Made by a program: the position numbers and the translations under genes. Under the pieces are notes generated by a model. It saw only the letters and a list, made by a program, of their open reading frames with translations, searched no databases and was not told the DNA's origin. From CAZGQY01 sp964528035 (GTDB lineage: Bacteria; Pseudomonadota; Gammaproteobacteria; Methylococcales; UBA1147): 50,802 bases of DNA. Location: NCBI GenBank assembly GCA_964528035.1, contig CAZGQY010000008.1, positions 1 to 50,802 of the forward strand. The letters are read 5' to 3'. Within the stretch, counting starts at the first letter, position 1. The number at the start of each line of letters is the position of its first letter. Below are positions 19,901 to 28,622 of the stretch, piece by piece.

Positions 19901-19998
19901 CGCACCAAGCCACTCTCCAAACAAATAAATCCTGCTTGCATAACAAATACCAAAGCCGCGCAAATCAGAATCCATCCCACACCATGTAGCTCATTCAT
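16903..19998 (-). CDS. Amt-PAS-GGDEF-EAL fusion (ammonium-linked c-di-GMP enzyme)
   Basis: This 1031-residue fusion begins with a complete Amt ammonium-channel domain (1-380). Its twin pore histidines are in TVVHSVGG (His165) and IPAHLFAG (His317), and WFGFNGGS is present. A HAMP-like linker (about 400-450), a PAS domain (about 455-580), GGDEF (585-750) and EAL (765-1012) follow. The cyclase site WGGDEF (667-672) and its inhibitory I-site REED (659-662) are both intact. The phosphodiesterase has EAL at 796-798, Asn855, Glu887, Asp917-Asp918, Lys938, Glu974 and Gln994. It should sense or transport ammonium and tune c-di-GMP. Which activity dominates cannot be read from sequence. The cNMP-patatin gene follows. 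Confidence 0.92.
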   Translation of the reverse strand: MNELHGVGWILICAALVFVMQAGFICLESGLVRSKNSINVAIKKTMDICLSGAVFWTIGYGIMYGESYQGIVGTSKFFFDDIGSPWLASFFIFQVMFCSTTTTIVSGVVAERMRFWAYLMIAVIVSGFVYPVAGHWIWGGAGGGETLGWLANLGFIDFAGSTVVHSVGGWIALAAAIVVGPRIGRFGKGGCVIRGNNIPIAALGTLLLWFGWFGFNGGSTFELNEHVPGILINTCISAMFGGLFCMLVSNWVKGQLDALTAMNGIIAGLVSITASCHIVVPSSAAIIGAVAGGIAVFGIRILERMEIDDAVGAIPAHLFAGIWGTLAVALFAEHQYLAEGVGRWQQFQVQSTGVVCVSIYAFGLSLVLLRIINNYYPLRINVAGEIQGLNISEHGETTEILDLLVEMEEQTAKGDFTKKVNEESTGEVGQIARQYNNVLNRVNQEIRGRQNALDALFQSEARKSAIMEAALDAIITINYQGDIIEFNAAAEKTFGYSRSSIIGLKVSNVILQKERREEFEQMLALGFTGGDKWVLDRRVSATLIRIHDTEFPAELAITDTKRKAVSEYTLHLRDITQQRRIQNRLQHLARNDHLTGLSNRGYFLEKLQYFLKHMQEPGGEIGLMFLDLDGFKVINDTLGHAAGDYLLKIVSDRLREQIREEDLLARWGGDEFILALIGSANTDVLESKATALLTAVKTPLTLAGNEVSVSVSIGIAQYPACGSTAGDLVRCGDLAMFRAKKNGRNNFQFFTLDMEKKANERFNYKNDLRRALSNEEFFLEYQPQIDVNTGLICGVEALVRWLHPERGRVAPIEFIPIMENTGMIVDLGEWVLKQACQQNRLWQSLGCPPMRIAVNLSGRHFLQKNFSVYVSAILNETGLAAEYLELEITETVLAEDTEQCVKVMDELKEFGVKLSVDDFGTGYSSLSYLKSFPIDLLKIDRSFVDQCDINSEDGALCSAIIALAKNLRLKTIAEGVETPEQLRFLQSYGCDYYQGYLFSKPVCADDISKLLFGKVNNLVAETKTNDETSLR

Positions 19999-20169
19999 CG
20001 TTATTTCCAGTAAATTATCCGAAATATTTCAGCGATTTTAGTTCGTATTGTAAATTTGGAAGATTTTTGGTTCGAACTCATTCGCTGAAGTTGAAAACTA
20101 TCATTTAGAAATGCTGGACAGTTAACGATAAAACCCGACTGTATTGAATTAATAACAAAAAGCATTAAC

Positions 20170-23067
20170 CTACTCATACGTGGACATGGGCGGACAGATA
20201 CAAACCAGATTTCTATCCCCTGACACATTATCGATGCGCCCAACAGGCGGCCAGTATTTATCTTGATGAGAATCGTCCAACGGAAAAAATGCGGTTTCTT
20301 TGTCATATGGATAATCCCATTGATCACCGACTAATAATCGATGTGAATGCGGGGCGTTGGATAATAAATTATTGTCTTTAGTATAACGGCCCTGCTCAAC
20401 TTCAGAAATTTCTTTACGAATAGCAATCATGGCCTCACAAAAGCGATCCAGCTCTCGTTTATTCTCACTTTCCGTGGGTTCTATCATCAACGTGTCGGCG
20501 ACCGGGAACGACATTGTCGGCGCATGGAAACCATAGTCTATCAACCTCTTGGCAATATCATCCACAGAAATATCACAGCTACTTTTTATTGTCCGCAGAT
20601 CGATAATACATTCGTGGGCAACCATGCCATTTTTCCCGGTATAAAGTATTGGGTAGTGGGGTGCCAAACGATGCGCAATATAATTTGCATTAAGTATTGC
20701 CACCAAAGTAGCACGCTTCAATCCTGTATTTCGCATCATTGCTATGTACGCCCACGAAATAGTCAATATGCTCGCCGAGCCCCAGGGCGCAGCCGAGACT
20801 GTTCCTATTGTGCCCGCTTTTCCTGCCGCTGGATTCACCCCCTGTATGACTGGGTGATCAGGTAGATAGGGTGCCAAATGCATTTTTACCCCAATTGGCC
20901 CCATTCCGGGCCCACCACCACCGTGGGGAATACTAAATGTTTTGTGTAAATTAATGTGCGCAACATCTGCACCGATATGACCCGGACGGCACAAACCCAC
21001 CAGTGCATTGAAATTTGCACCATCGAGATAAACCTGCCCACCGTACTGATGAATAATCTCACAAATCTGTCGAATTGCGGCCTCAAAAACTCCATGTGTC
21101 GATGGGTAAGTAATCATCAGTGCTGCCAACTGATCCGCATGTTCAACCGCCTTACTTTGCAAATCTTCAACGCTGACATTACCATTCTCATCGCAAGCAA
21201 CCACCACAACACGCAACCCAGCCAGAGTCGCACTGGCTGGATTAGTACCGTGAGCCGAAGCCGGTATAAGACAGACATTACGATTCTTGTCTCCATTTTG
21301 CTGGTGATACTTCTTGATCACCATTAATCCCGCATATTCTCCCTGAGATCCGGCATTCGGTTGCAGGGAAAACGCGTCGAAACCGGTCAAATCACAAAGC
21401 ATGTCTTCAAATTCATCAAACAACTGTTGGTAGCCTTGAGCCTGATCCAGCGGTACAAATGGATGCATAGCGCTAAATTCTCGATAAGACAGTGCCTGCA
21501 TCTCCGTGGCTGCGTTCAATTTCATGGTACAGGAACCTAAAGGAATCATAGAACGATCCAAGGCGATATCTTTTCTTGCCAATAGCCGCATATAACGCAT
21601 CATTTCGGTCTCGCAATGATAGTCATGAAATACCTGATGCGACAATATATCGCTGCTTCGACGCAACGATTCAGGAATGCTCTCGATTAAATCGCGATCA
21701 ATTTGTTTGATATCCAAAGATTCAGAAGCTGAGGTCGCAAACGCTTGCCATAATGCACGAATTTCTGTTCTGGTAATCGTTTCATCAAAGGCAAGCCCTA
21801 AGTTGTTTGCATCAATCACACGTAGATTGATATTCGCTTCACGAGCGTGAGCCGCGACCCGTCTGGCCTGGCCGGGTACACGAACGCTTACTGTATCAAA
21901 AAAGATTCGGGTAACCACTTCGTGGCCCAATATCCTCAGGCCAGCAACAAATATTTCCGTATAACGATGAACTCTGCTCGCAATTAGGCGTAGTCCGTCC
22001 GGACCATGATATATCGCGTAAAACCCTGAGATAATTGCCAGCAAGACCTGCGAAGTACAAATGTTGCTGGTCGCCTTTTCGCGGCGAATATGTTGTTCCC
22101 GTGTCTGCAAGGCCATGCGCAATGCCGATTGCCCCAGTTGGTCATTAGAAACACCAATGATTCTTCCCGGTATCTGACGTTTGTATGCTTCCCGAGTCGC
22201 AAAAAATGCAGCGTGCGGCCCACCGTAACCCATCGGAACTCCGAATCGCTGAGCACTACCGACAACGATATCAGCACCCATTTCGCCAGGTGGTTTAAGT
22301 AAAACCAGTGCCAGCAGATCCGTCGCTACAGTCATCAACCCAGATTGTGCATGTAGATGCTCAGCTATCGGAGTCAAGTCCCTAACTTCCCCACTGGACG
22401 CTGGATACTGAATCAATGCTCCAAAAACATCAATATTATTCAATTCTTTGGTCGGATCTCCGACAACAATTTCAAATCCTAAACCGAGCGCACGCGTCTG
22501 CATGACGGCCAATGTCTGTGGATGGCAATCGTCATCCACAAAATACTGACTCGATTGTTTTTTGACCAATCGCCTTGACATTGCCATCGCTTCAGCTGCC
22601 GCAGTCGCTTCATCAAGCAAAGACGCGTTCGCCAATTCCATGGAAGTAAGATCCACAACCATTTGCTGAAAATTTAGCAACGCTTCTAAACGGCCCTGAC
22701 TGACTTCCGCCTGATAAGGTGTATACGCAGTGTACCAACCGGGATTTTCCATCACATTACGTTTGATCACAGCGGGCATAACTGTACCGTAGTAACCCAT
22801 TCCAATCATCGACACTAATACTCGATTGCGAGTACGCATTTTACGCATATAACTGGCAACCGCACGTTCACTAAAATTATGTTCCAATGACAATGGCGTA
22901 TGTGAAACGATATCTTCAGGTACAGCTTTGCCGATAATATCCTCCAGTGAATCAAGATTCAAAATCTCAAGCATAGACTGGATCTGCTGTCGATTTGATC
23001 CTATATGCCTGCGAATAAAATCTCCCGGCAACTCCAGTTCGTCCAGACTGAAACGACTCGAATTCAT
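20170..23067 (-). CDS. gcvP: Glycine dehydrogenase (decarboxylating), P-protein
   Basis: This 965-residue P-protein of the glycine cleavage system decarboxylates glycine and passes the aminomethyl group to lipoyl-GcvH. It is the long single-chain form. The PLP lysine is Lys709 in HINLHKTFSIPHGGGG, with the glycine-rich PGMGPIG after it. The start is the ATG at 23067, preceded by GGGAG at good spacing; an upstream in-frame start would overlap gcvT. It begins immediately after the gcvT stop, so the two are one operon. gcvH is not next to them. Confidence 0.97.
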   Translation of the reverse strand: MNSSRFSLDELELPGDFIRRHIGSNRQQIQSMLEILNLDSLEDIIGKAVPEDIVSHTPLSLEHNFSERAVASYMRKMRTRNRVLVSMIGMGYYGTVMPAVIKRNVMENPGWYTAYTPYQAEVSQGRLEALLNFQQMVVDLTSMELANASLLDEATAAAEAMAMSRRLVKKQSSQYFVDDDCHPQTLAVMQTRALGLGFEIVVGDPTKELNNIDVFGALIQYPASSGEVRDLTPIAEHLHAQSGLMTVATDLLALVLLKPPGEMGADIVVGSAQRFGVPMGYGGPHAAFFATREAYKRQIPGRIIGVSNDQLGQSALRMALQTREQHIRREKATSNICTSQVLLAIISGFYAIYHGPDGLRLIASRVHRYTEIFVAGLRILGHEVVTRIFFDTVSVRVPGQARRVAAHAREANINLRVIDANNLGLAFDETITRTEIRALWQAFATSASESLDIKQIDRDLIESIPESLRRSSDILSHQVFHDYHCETEMMRYMRLLARKDIALDRSMIPLGSCTMKLNAATEMQALSYREFSAMHPFVPLDQAQGYQQLFDEFEDMLCDLTGFDAFSLQPNAGSQGEYAGLMVIKKYHQQNGDKNRNVCLIPASAHGTNPASATLAGLRVVVVACDENGNVSVEDLQSKAVEHADQLAALMITYPSTHGVFEAAIRQICEIIHQYGGQVYLDGANFNALVGLCRPGHIGADVAHINLHKTFSIPHGGGGPGMGPIGVKMHLAPYLPDHPVIQGVNPAAGKAGTIGTVSAAPWGSASILTISWAYIAMMRNTGLKRATLVAILNANYIAHRLAPHYPILYTGKNGMVAHECIIDLRTIKSSCDISVDDIAKRLIDYGFHAPTMSFPVADTLMIEPTESENKRELDRFCEAMIAIRKEISEVEQGRYTKDNNLLSNAPHSHRLLVGDQWDYPYDKETAFFPLDDSHQDKYWPPVGRIDNVSGDRNLVCICPPMSTYE

Positions 23068-23068
23068 A

Positions 23069-24181
23069 TCAATCTCCCTGAATGGAAAAATAGCGGTGTG
23101 GCACAAAAGGCAATTTTGTCACTTCCAAAAAACGTGGTTGATTCCTTTGCAAGGCTTGCAGCTGTGTCCCAACCGCCGAATATGCAGATTCTATATAAGC
23201 CATAGCTATAGGTCGTCCCAGCGACGGAGAAAAACCCCCACTGGTCACCATTCCAACGACCTGCCCCTGTGAATTTGTCAATTCCGCACCCTTACGAACC
23301 GGGGCACGTTCCTGCGGCAACAAACCGACTCTTCTACGCTTTGGACCGTTGCGTAGTTGCTGCAAAATTAACTCCGCGCCGCTAAAATTCGTACTTTGAT
23401 ATTCAAGACGACGCGACGAAATGACCCAATCCAGGTTCGCTTCAATTGGGGTGGTTTCTTCGTCTATATCTTGTCCGTACAAACACAAACCCGCCTCAAG
23501 ACGCAACGAATCTCTGGCACCCAGACCGATGGGAGCCACTTCGGATTGATCGAGTAATAACCGGGCCAGATTTTCTGCCTTATCATTCGCAACGGACAAT
23601 TCGAAACCATCATCGCCCGTGTATCCACAACGACTTACCCAACATTCGATTCCATCAATATCCATGACCCTCCCATTCAAAAATGGCAACTCCTGGATAC
23701 CAGACACTAACCTGGCCATTACCGCTGCTGCTTTGGGACCCTGTAAAGACAATAGCGCAGTATCTTCCATCAGTTCGATTTTGCAGGCACTACTCAGATT
23801 GTCGCAAAGATAAGCCAGATCATGTTCCTTGCGAGCAGCATTCACCACCAAAACAAGATAATCGCCCGCGTTGGTTATCATCACATCGTCAAATATCCCG
23901 CCATCAGGAGTTGTCAACACTGTGTACCTTTGCTTCCACAGTGCAAGACCCTGGATCGCTGAGGGAACCAGAGCTTCCAATTCCAAAGCGACGTTAGCAC
24001 CGGAAAGTCGAATCTGCCCCATATGCGAAATATCGAACAACCCTGCGCTATTACGCGTGTGTTTATGTTCTTTAATAATTCCATCAGAATACTGAACCGG
24101 CATTTCGTAGCCAGCGAATGGAACCATTTTGGCCCCCAGTTCTTTATGTAGCTTATTCAAAGGTGTGTACTTAAGCGTCAT
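23069..24181 (-). CDS. gcvT: Aminomethyltransferase, T-protein of glycine cleavage
   Basis: This 370-residue T-protein transfers the methylene group from aminomethyl-GcvH to tetrahydrofolate and releases ammonia. Family segments include FDISHMGQ near residue 50, EDTALLSLQGPKA in the middle and ARDSLRLEAGLCLYG for the folate-binding region. The length is normal (about 365). It is the first gene of a gcvT-gcvP operon; the start codon of gcvP follows its stop by one base. Upstream lies a 310-base region with a palindromic repeat. I looked for a glycine riboswitch there and found none. Confidence 0.96.
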   Translation of the reverse strand: MTLKYTPLNKLHKELGAKMVPFAGYEMPVQYSDGIIKEHKHTRNSAGLFDISHMGQIRLSGANVALELEALVPSAIQGLALWKQRYTVLTTPDGGIFDDVMITNAGDYLVLVVNAARKEHDLAYLCDNLSSACKIELMEDTALLSLQGPKAAAVMARLVSGIQELPFLNGRVMDIDGIECWVSRCGYTGDDGFELSVANDKAENLARLLLDQSEVAPIGLGARDSLRLEAGLCLYGQDIDEETTPIEANLDWVISSRRLEYQSTNFSGAELILQQLRNGPKRRRVGLLPQERAPVRKGAELTNSQGQVVGMVTSGGFSPSLGRPIAMAYIESAYSAVGTQLQALQRNQPRFLEVTKLPFVPHRYFSIQGD

Positions 24182-24493
24182 TTCATTTAAATGTAGCAGG
24201 ACTGGATAAATTTTATCAGATTGTAATCAACCAGGGTGTTCAAGTTTAGAGAGATTCACGCAGCAATTCTAAGTTAGGGCTTACGGGCGTACTGCTGTAG
24301 GTAGTGGTTGAGGCACGAGACCCAACAAAACCGCTTCGATATAGACTTAAACGTTGGGTTTCGCTACCACTCCATCCAACCCTCGGAAGGTTAATTTTCC
24401 GCAAGTATTATAGCTGCCCCTCACGCATAATTATTGGGATTAATTCGCTAATGCTCTACAATTCCCAATCCAGAATAATTGAAGTCTGTTTTT
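24182..24493. other. Divergent intergenic region gcvT / decarboxylase
   Basis: About 310 bases separate the divergent gcvT and decarboxylase genes. The stretch contains the palindromic repeat at 24297-24381 and presumably two promoters. No small gene or riboswitch signature was seen. Confidence 0.4.
24297..24381. repeat. REP/BIME-like palindromic repeat
   Basis: Two arms face each other: CGAGACCCAAC at 24316-24326 and GTTGGGTTTCG at 24353-24363, complementary except for one base. Related wording extends outward (GTAGGTAGTGGTTGAGG on the left, CACTCCATCCAACC on the right). This GTTGGGTTTCG...CAACC pattern is typical of dispersed palindromic repeats in many proteobacteria. It is probably an intergenic mobile or structural repeat, not a gene. 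Confidence 0.6.
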
Positions 24494-25918
24494 ATGGATC
24501 ATCCTCCACAATCATCCTCTCTTGAACTATCAAACGATGAAATCACTTCATTTGTCAAACAGGCGACACAAAGAATCGTCGCGCATTTTGAATCCCTTGC
24601 CGATCAAGCTGTCTGGGATCTGGATCAACTCGATCCATTTGTTGAGAAATTAAAGGAATCCTTACCGTTACAGGGTGAATCCTACACTGAAATACTCGAT
24701 AAGCTATTCGATCAAATAATAAGCAAGGGGTTCAACAGCGCCAGCCCGGGTTATCTTGCCTACGTACCTAGTGGTGGTCTGGTTCATGCTGCAATCGCCG
24801 ACCTGATCAGTAACTCGGTTAACCGCTATGTCGGCGTCTGGACAGCCGCTCCAGGCCTGGTTCAAATCGAATCCAACGTGATTCGGTGGTTTTGCGACAT
24901 TATTGGTTATGCAGAAGGCTCTGGTGGTTTTCTTACCTCCGGTGGATCTCTGGCTAATTTTTCTGCTGTATTTACAGCACGTCGCGAGCGACTCCCGGAT
25001 AATTTTCTTGATGGCATCTTATATACTTCAGATCAGGCGCATCATTCCGTACTCAAAGCCGCTATTCTCTGCGGGTTCCCATCGAACAATGTTCGTGTCA
25101 TTCCATCCGACAATAACTTTCGCCTGTGTACGCATAAATTGCAACAACAGATACAAAGCGACCATCAAAAAGGACTAAGACCATTTATGCTCATAGCCAG
25201 TGCGGGAACAACAAACACCGGCGTTATAGATCCACTCGTTGCCCTTGCAGATATCGCGAATCAGGAGAATTTATGGTTTCATGTAGATGCAGCCTATGGT
25301 GGTTTTTTCATGCTGACAGAACGAGGACGTAAACAGATGAAAGGCATCAACAGAGCCGATTCCGTGACACTCGATCCGCACAAAGGGCTGTTCCTACCTT
25401 ATGGAACCGGTTGTTTATTAGTCAGTAACGCCAATACATTAAAACGTGCTCACGCCAGTGATGCAGACTATTTACCCATTATGCAGGACCACCCCGAGCG
25501 CACTGATTTCTGCCAGATTTCTCCCGAGCTTTCACGCGACTTTCGCGGATTGCGAGTATGGCTTCCAATCAAGATGCATGGCATCAATGAATTTCGAAAA
25601 ACACTGGACGAAAAACTTGATCTGGCTCGGTGGATTACCCGCAAGCTCAATGACATCGAGTCCATTCAAATAATCGCTGCACCTGAACTGTCCATTGTCG
25701 CATTCAAAATCTACAACCCCGGACTTGAAACAGCAATTCTAAACGCACAAACAAAAAAACTGCTGGAGGTCATAAACTCCCGACGCCGAGTTCTGCTCAC
25801 AGGTACCTTACTAAATGACGAATTTGTTATACGTATCTGTGTATTGTGTTTCAGAACACATCAACAGCAAATACAAACCTGCCTGGAGGATATTGTTTGG
25901 GCTTGTGAGCAATTGTAA
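24494..25918 (+). CDS. PLP-dependent group II decarboxylase
   Basis: This 474-residue protein is of the group II PLP decarboxylase family (aromatic amino acid, glutamate, tyrosine and diaminobutyrate decarboxylases). The family features are SPGYLAYVPSGG near the N-terminus, FLTSGGSLANF, the aspartate region WFHVDAAYGG, and the PLP lysine in SVTLDPHKGLFLPYG (Lys297). The substrate cannot be fixed from sequence; an aromatic or related L-amino acid is a reasonable guess. ATG 24494 is preferred over an in-frame TTG at 24479. It is divergent from gcvT and followed by a convergent gene. Confidence 0.88.
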   Translation: MDHPPQSSSLELSNDEITSFVKQATQRIVAHFESLADQAVWDLDQLDPFVEKLKESLPLQGESYTEILDKLFDQIISKGFNSASPGYLAYVPSGGLVHAAIADLISNSVNRYVGVWTAAPGLVQIESNVIRWFCDIIGYAEGSGGFLTSGGSLANFSAVFTARRERLPDNFLDGILYTSDQAHHSVLKAAILCGFPSNNVRVIPSDNNFRLCTHKLQQQIQSDHQKGLRPFMLIASAGTTNTGVIDPLVALADIANQENLWFHVDAAYGGFFMLTERGRKQMKGINRADSVTLDPHKGLFLPYGTGCLLVSNANTLKRAHASDADYLPIMQDHPERTDFCQISPELSRDFRGLRVWLPIKMHGINEFRKTLDEKLDLARWITRKLNDIESIQIIAAPELSIVAFKIYNPGLETAILNAQTKKLLEVINSRRRVLLTGTLLNDEFVIRICVLCFRTHQQQIQTCLEDIVWACEQL

Positions 25919-26034
25919 ATATAAGCTGCCTATCCTTAGCATTTTTGTATCTACTCACCCATTTTTGTGGTCACAATACAAACCATTGATTGTTCGGGAC
26001 GCGTAAATTATTCGTTCGCGAATAGTCCGTTTCT

Positions 26035-27150
26035 CTAAAAGTAAAGCAAGCTAGCTCTATCGAAAAACCAGTATCCACCTATCAGTACTAATCCAACATT
26101 AAGAATCGCTATGCCTGGCGAGTTAAACCAGAACTTCTGTCGCAACAAAATAAGTAAGGGGAAAGCCAATAATATTACAATAACTTGACCCGTTTCGACG
26201 CCTAAATTGAAGTTTAGTAACATCCAGGGTAACTGATCCCTTGATAAAGAAATATCTTGTAAAGCACCCGCAAATCCAAAACCATGGATTAAGCCAAACA
26301 CAAAGGTGAGAATCCAGCGCTTATCAAAATTACTAACAAAACAGTTTTCTATTCCGACATAAACAATGGATAGCGCAATCAATGATTCAACGATCCCTGC
26401 ATTGGGCACCCAAACGCCTAATACACTGAGTCCTAAAGTAATACTATGGGCAAGTGTAAAAGCCGTTACAGAAAAAAATACTTGTCGGAAACTGACCGTT
26501 ATGAGTATCAAACCAAATAAAAATAATAAATGATCATATCCGCTAAGGATGTGTTCAAAGCCGAATACAAAAAACGAACCGGTAGTACCACTATCCTGAA
26601 TTTCATTGCTATTAGATATTATTCGAAAGATCGATTTTCCCGGATAAACAACATTATGGGTACTTGCCTTATTGCCCGCTGTAGCAGTAATGATGTGCCG
26701 ATGACCGCGCGCGAGCCTGGCAAGGAAACCTACTTCAACAGACACTTGGTTTGCGGCCTTGGGACAAAGAAACTCTGCATTTAAGCGAATACCATCGGCT
26801 TCGACCAAGATGACTTCATTTAGCTTTCCTGTACACAACCCTGTATCTGTATTCACACCCAGGGCATTGATAATGCTCTCTTGTAAAATTTCGTATTTTG
26901 TACCAAGCTCAGTTTCGGTGAGGATACCCTCTGCGTTTGCATCCAAATTGATTAAACTATGAAGTTCCTGCCGAGCAAAATATAACTCGGTTTCTACTCG
27001 TGCCTGCTCGCTAGAGTTTAATAACCGATATTTTCCCTGTGATACACCTACCGTATGTGCGCTGGCGGTAGAATTGAATAATAAACACCCTGTAAATGCG
27101 TTGAAAAACACGAATAAAGCAAGCGCGTGTTCGCTACGAAAATTAGGCAT
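26035..27150 (-). CDS. HupE/UreJ-family membrane protein
   Basis: This 371-residue protein has a signal peptide, a soluble domain of about 165 residues and a C-terminal HupE/UreJ-type membrane domain. The latter starts FGFEHILSGYDHLLFLFGL and continues with TLAHSITLGLS and FGLIHGFGFAGAL. These histidine motifs in helices suggest metal (nickel or other) transport, but the longer version with a periplasmic domain is uncharacterised. The start is the ATG at 27150, eight bases inside the end of the preceding TPR gene, with GGAG nine bases upstream. That overlap points to translational coupling. It is the last gene of the DUF4331 cluster. Confidence 0.8.
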   Translation of the reverse strand: MPNFRSEHALALFVFFNAFTGCLLFNSTASAHTVGVSQGKYRLLNSSEQARVETELYFARQELHSLINLDANAEGILTETELGTKYEILQESIINALGVNTDTGLCTGKLNEVILVEADGIRLNAEFLCPKAANQVSVEVGFLARLARGHRHIITATAGNKASTHNVVYPGKSIFRIISNSNEIQDSGTTGSFFVFGFEHILSGYDHLLFLFGLILITVSFRQVFFSVTAFTLAHSITLGLSVLGVWVPNAGIVESLIALSIVYVGIENCFVSNFDKRWILTFVFGLIHGFGFAGALQDISLSRDQLPWMLLNFNLGVETGQVIVILLAFPLLILLRQKFWFNSPGIAILNVGLVLIGGYWFFDRASLLYF

Positions 27151-28468
27151 TCGCAGGGTCTCCATATTCTTGTAATAAGTGAGCCGCTTCTTTGCTGCTG
27201 GTGTAATCAAAAAGTGGTTGTAAGGAAAGTGCGTTGCGTACTAGCGCACTACCCCCTTTGATATCGCCGGCTGCGATTTTTATCGCTCCCGCATGAAAGA
27301 GCAATTTTGCATCCTTGGTTCCCCATTTTAATGCTTTTTCAATGGCGATTTGAGCTTCTTCAAATCGACCCAGACGATAAAGCACCCAGGCATAGGCATC
27401 CTCAATATAAATACCACCACGGGACCGTCTTTCATTTTCTATTAATTCAAGCGCTAATGAATTATCACGGTTCTTGGTTGAAAGAAAGCGAGCCAATAAT
27501 AATGGATCGCTTGTACGAGCTAACGCAATGACTCTGGCCCGGTTTTTGTCAGCAGCCACTTGATCCCCCGCCATTTCGCTGGCATCCGCAAGCAACCAAA
27601 CAGCTTCAGAACTGATCTTGGTAGCCTTGATTTTTTCTAATATATTAATTGCACTCAGCGGGTTATCACGGGCCATTTCTATACGAGCCAACCCTATTAG
27701 TGCTAATGGAAAATCGGGCAACCACTTTAATGATTCGTTATATAGAGCTTCCGCCCCCACCAGGTCATTGCGGTGCCAGGAAATTTCAGCGCCTTGGACA
27801 AAGGTCCACGCAGCAGCGTGTGGGTTTCTCAAATCTCGGCGCTGCAGTGCGGCCAGCAGGGCATCATTTGCCCCTTTTATATCACCACGCAACCAGCGTA
27901 GGTATGAGAAACGAGTAAAGAATGCCATACCAGCCTGCAGGTCTTGCAACTTCTCTACTGATTGTTGAGCTTTTTCAATATTGCCCAGCTCCAATTGTGC
28001 GTCGCTCAGTGACGCCCAACCGATCCGACTATCTGGAGCTGTTGTGACAATCGTACTGGCCAATTTACTGGCCACGGTAAATTCATGGTTGTTCAGTAAT
28101 ACCTGAACCTGTAATTCTTGTGCCGGTAAATAGTTAATGTCTAATTTAAGTGCGTAGTCCACACATGCTTGCGCATGCAGATAGAAACCGGGGTCATTGG
28201 ATATTTTCGATTTTTTAACCCAAGCATTACCCAAGTCCACCCAAGTCTGAAGCTTGTCAGGAAAATCGAGCAATTTTTTTATTTGTCGTTTTATCCGTTT
28301 ATCGACCTCACTATCCCCCTCCGAAGATACAAGACATAAACCAGAGACTCGCTCTGAATATATTGTTGTTTGGGAATGGGTATCCACTCCCTCGTTTGAC
28401 CCTGTACAGCCCGAAAATATCAAACCAGCCAAAATTACTGGAATATAAATTGCGTGTTGATATTGCAT
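27143..28468 (-). CDS. TPR lipoprotein
   Basis: This 441-residue protein has a lipoprotein signal with lipobox FSGC (Cys21). Repeated helical pairs of the tetratricopeptide type run through about residues 60-430 (for example AWVDLGNAW-like, IGWASLSDAQLELGN and AYAWVLYRLGRFEEAQ). It is likely anchored in the outer or inner membrane facing the periplasm and acts as a scaffold. It lies between the DUF4331 gene and the HupE/UreJ gene on one strand and overlaps the latter. A terminator-like hairpin precedes it and may lower its expression relative to the DUF4331 gene. Confidence 0.82.
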   Translation of the reverse strand: MQYQHAIYIPVILAGLIFSGCTGSNEGVDTHSQTTIYSERVSGLCLVSSEGDSEVDKRIKRQIKKLLDFPDKLQTWVDLGNAWVKKSKISNDPGFYLHAQACVDYALKLDINYLPAQELQVQVLLNNHEFTVASKLASTIVTTAPDSRIGWASLSDAQLELGNIEKAQQSVEKLQDLQAGMAFFTRFSYLRWLRGDIKGANDALLAALQRRDLRNPHAAAWTFVQGAEISWHRNDLVGAEALYNESLKWLPDFPLALIGLARIEMARDNPLSAINILEKIKATKISSEAVWLLADASEMAGDQVAADKNRARVIALARTSDPLLLARFLSTKNRDNSLALELIENERRSRGGIYIEDAYAWVLYRLGRFEEAQIAIEKALKWGTKDAKLLFHAGAIKIAAGDIKGGSALVRNALSLQPLFDYTSSKEAAHLLQEYGDPANA

Positions 28469-28510
28469 GTTAACCCCATGGTGATTTTTGTTTTATTTTC
28501 TAATGTTGTT

Positions 28511-28550
28511 AAAACCAGCCACTCTTAATCTATCAAGTGGCTGGCCTTTT
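28511..28550. terminator. Intra-cluster hairpin terminator
   Basis: CCAGCCACT (28515-28523) pairs with AGTGGCTGG (28536-28544) to give a nine-base-pair stem. T runs follow on both strands. It lies between the DUF4331 stop (28623) and the TPR lipoprotein start, so it may act as a partial terminator inside the cluster. Confidence 0.7.
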
Positions 28551-28622
28551 CGGTTTGTTAAGCCCTTATTTCAAAACTCAATTCTTATACATGTTTTGAG
28601 AAACAGGCTATTGTTGATTTTT

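Noticed and set aside
24182..24493. Glycine riboswitch upstream of gcvT
   Set aside because: No conserved glycine-aptamer core was found by eye on the gcvT strand; the palindromic repeat explains the visible structure.
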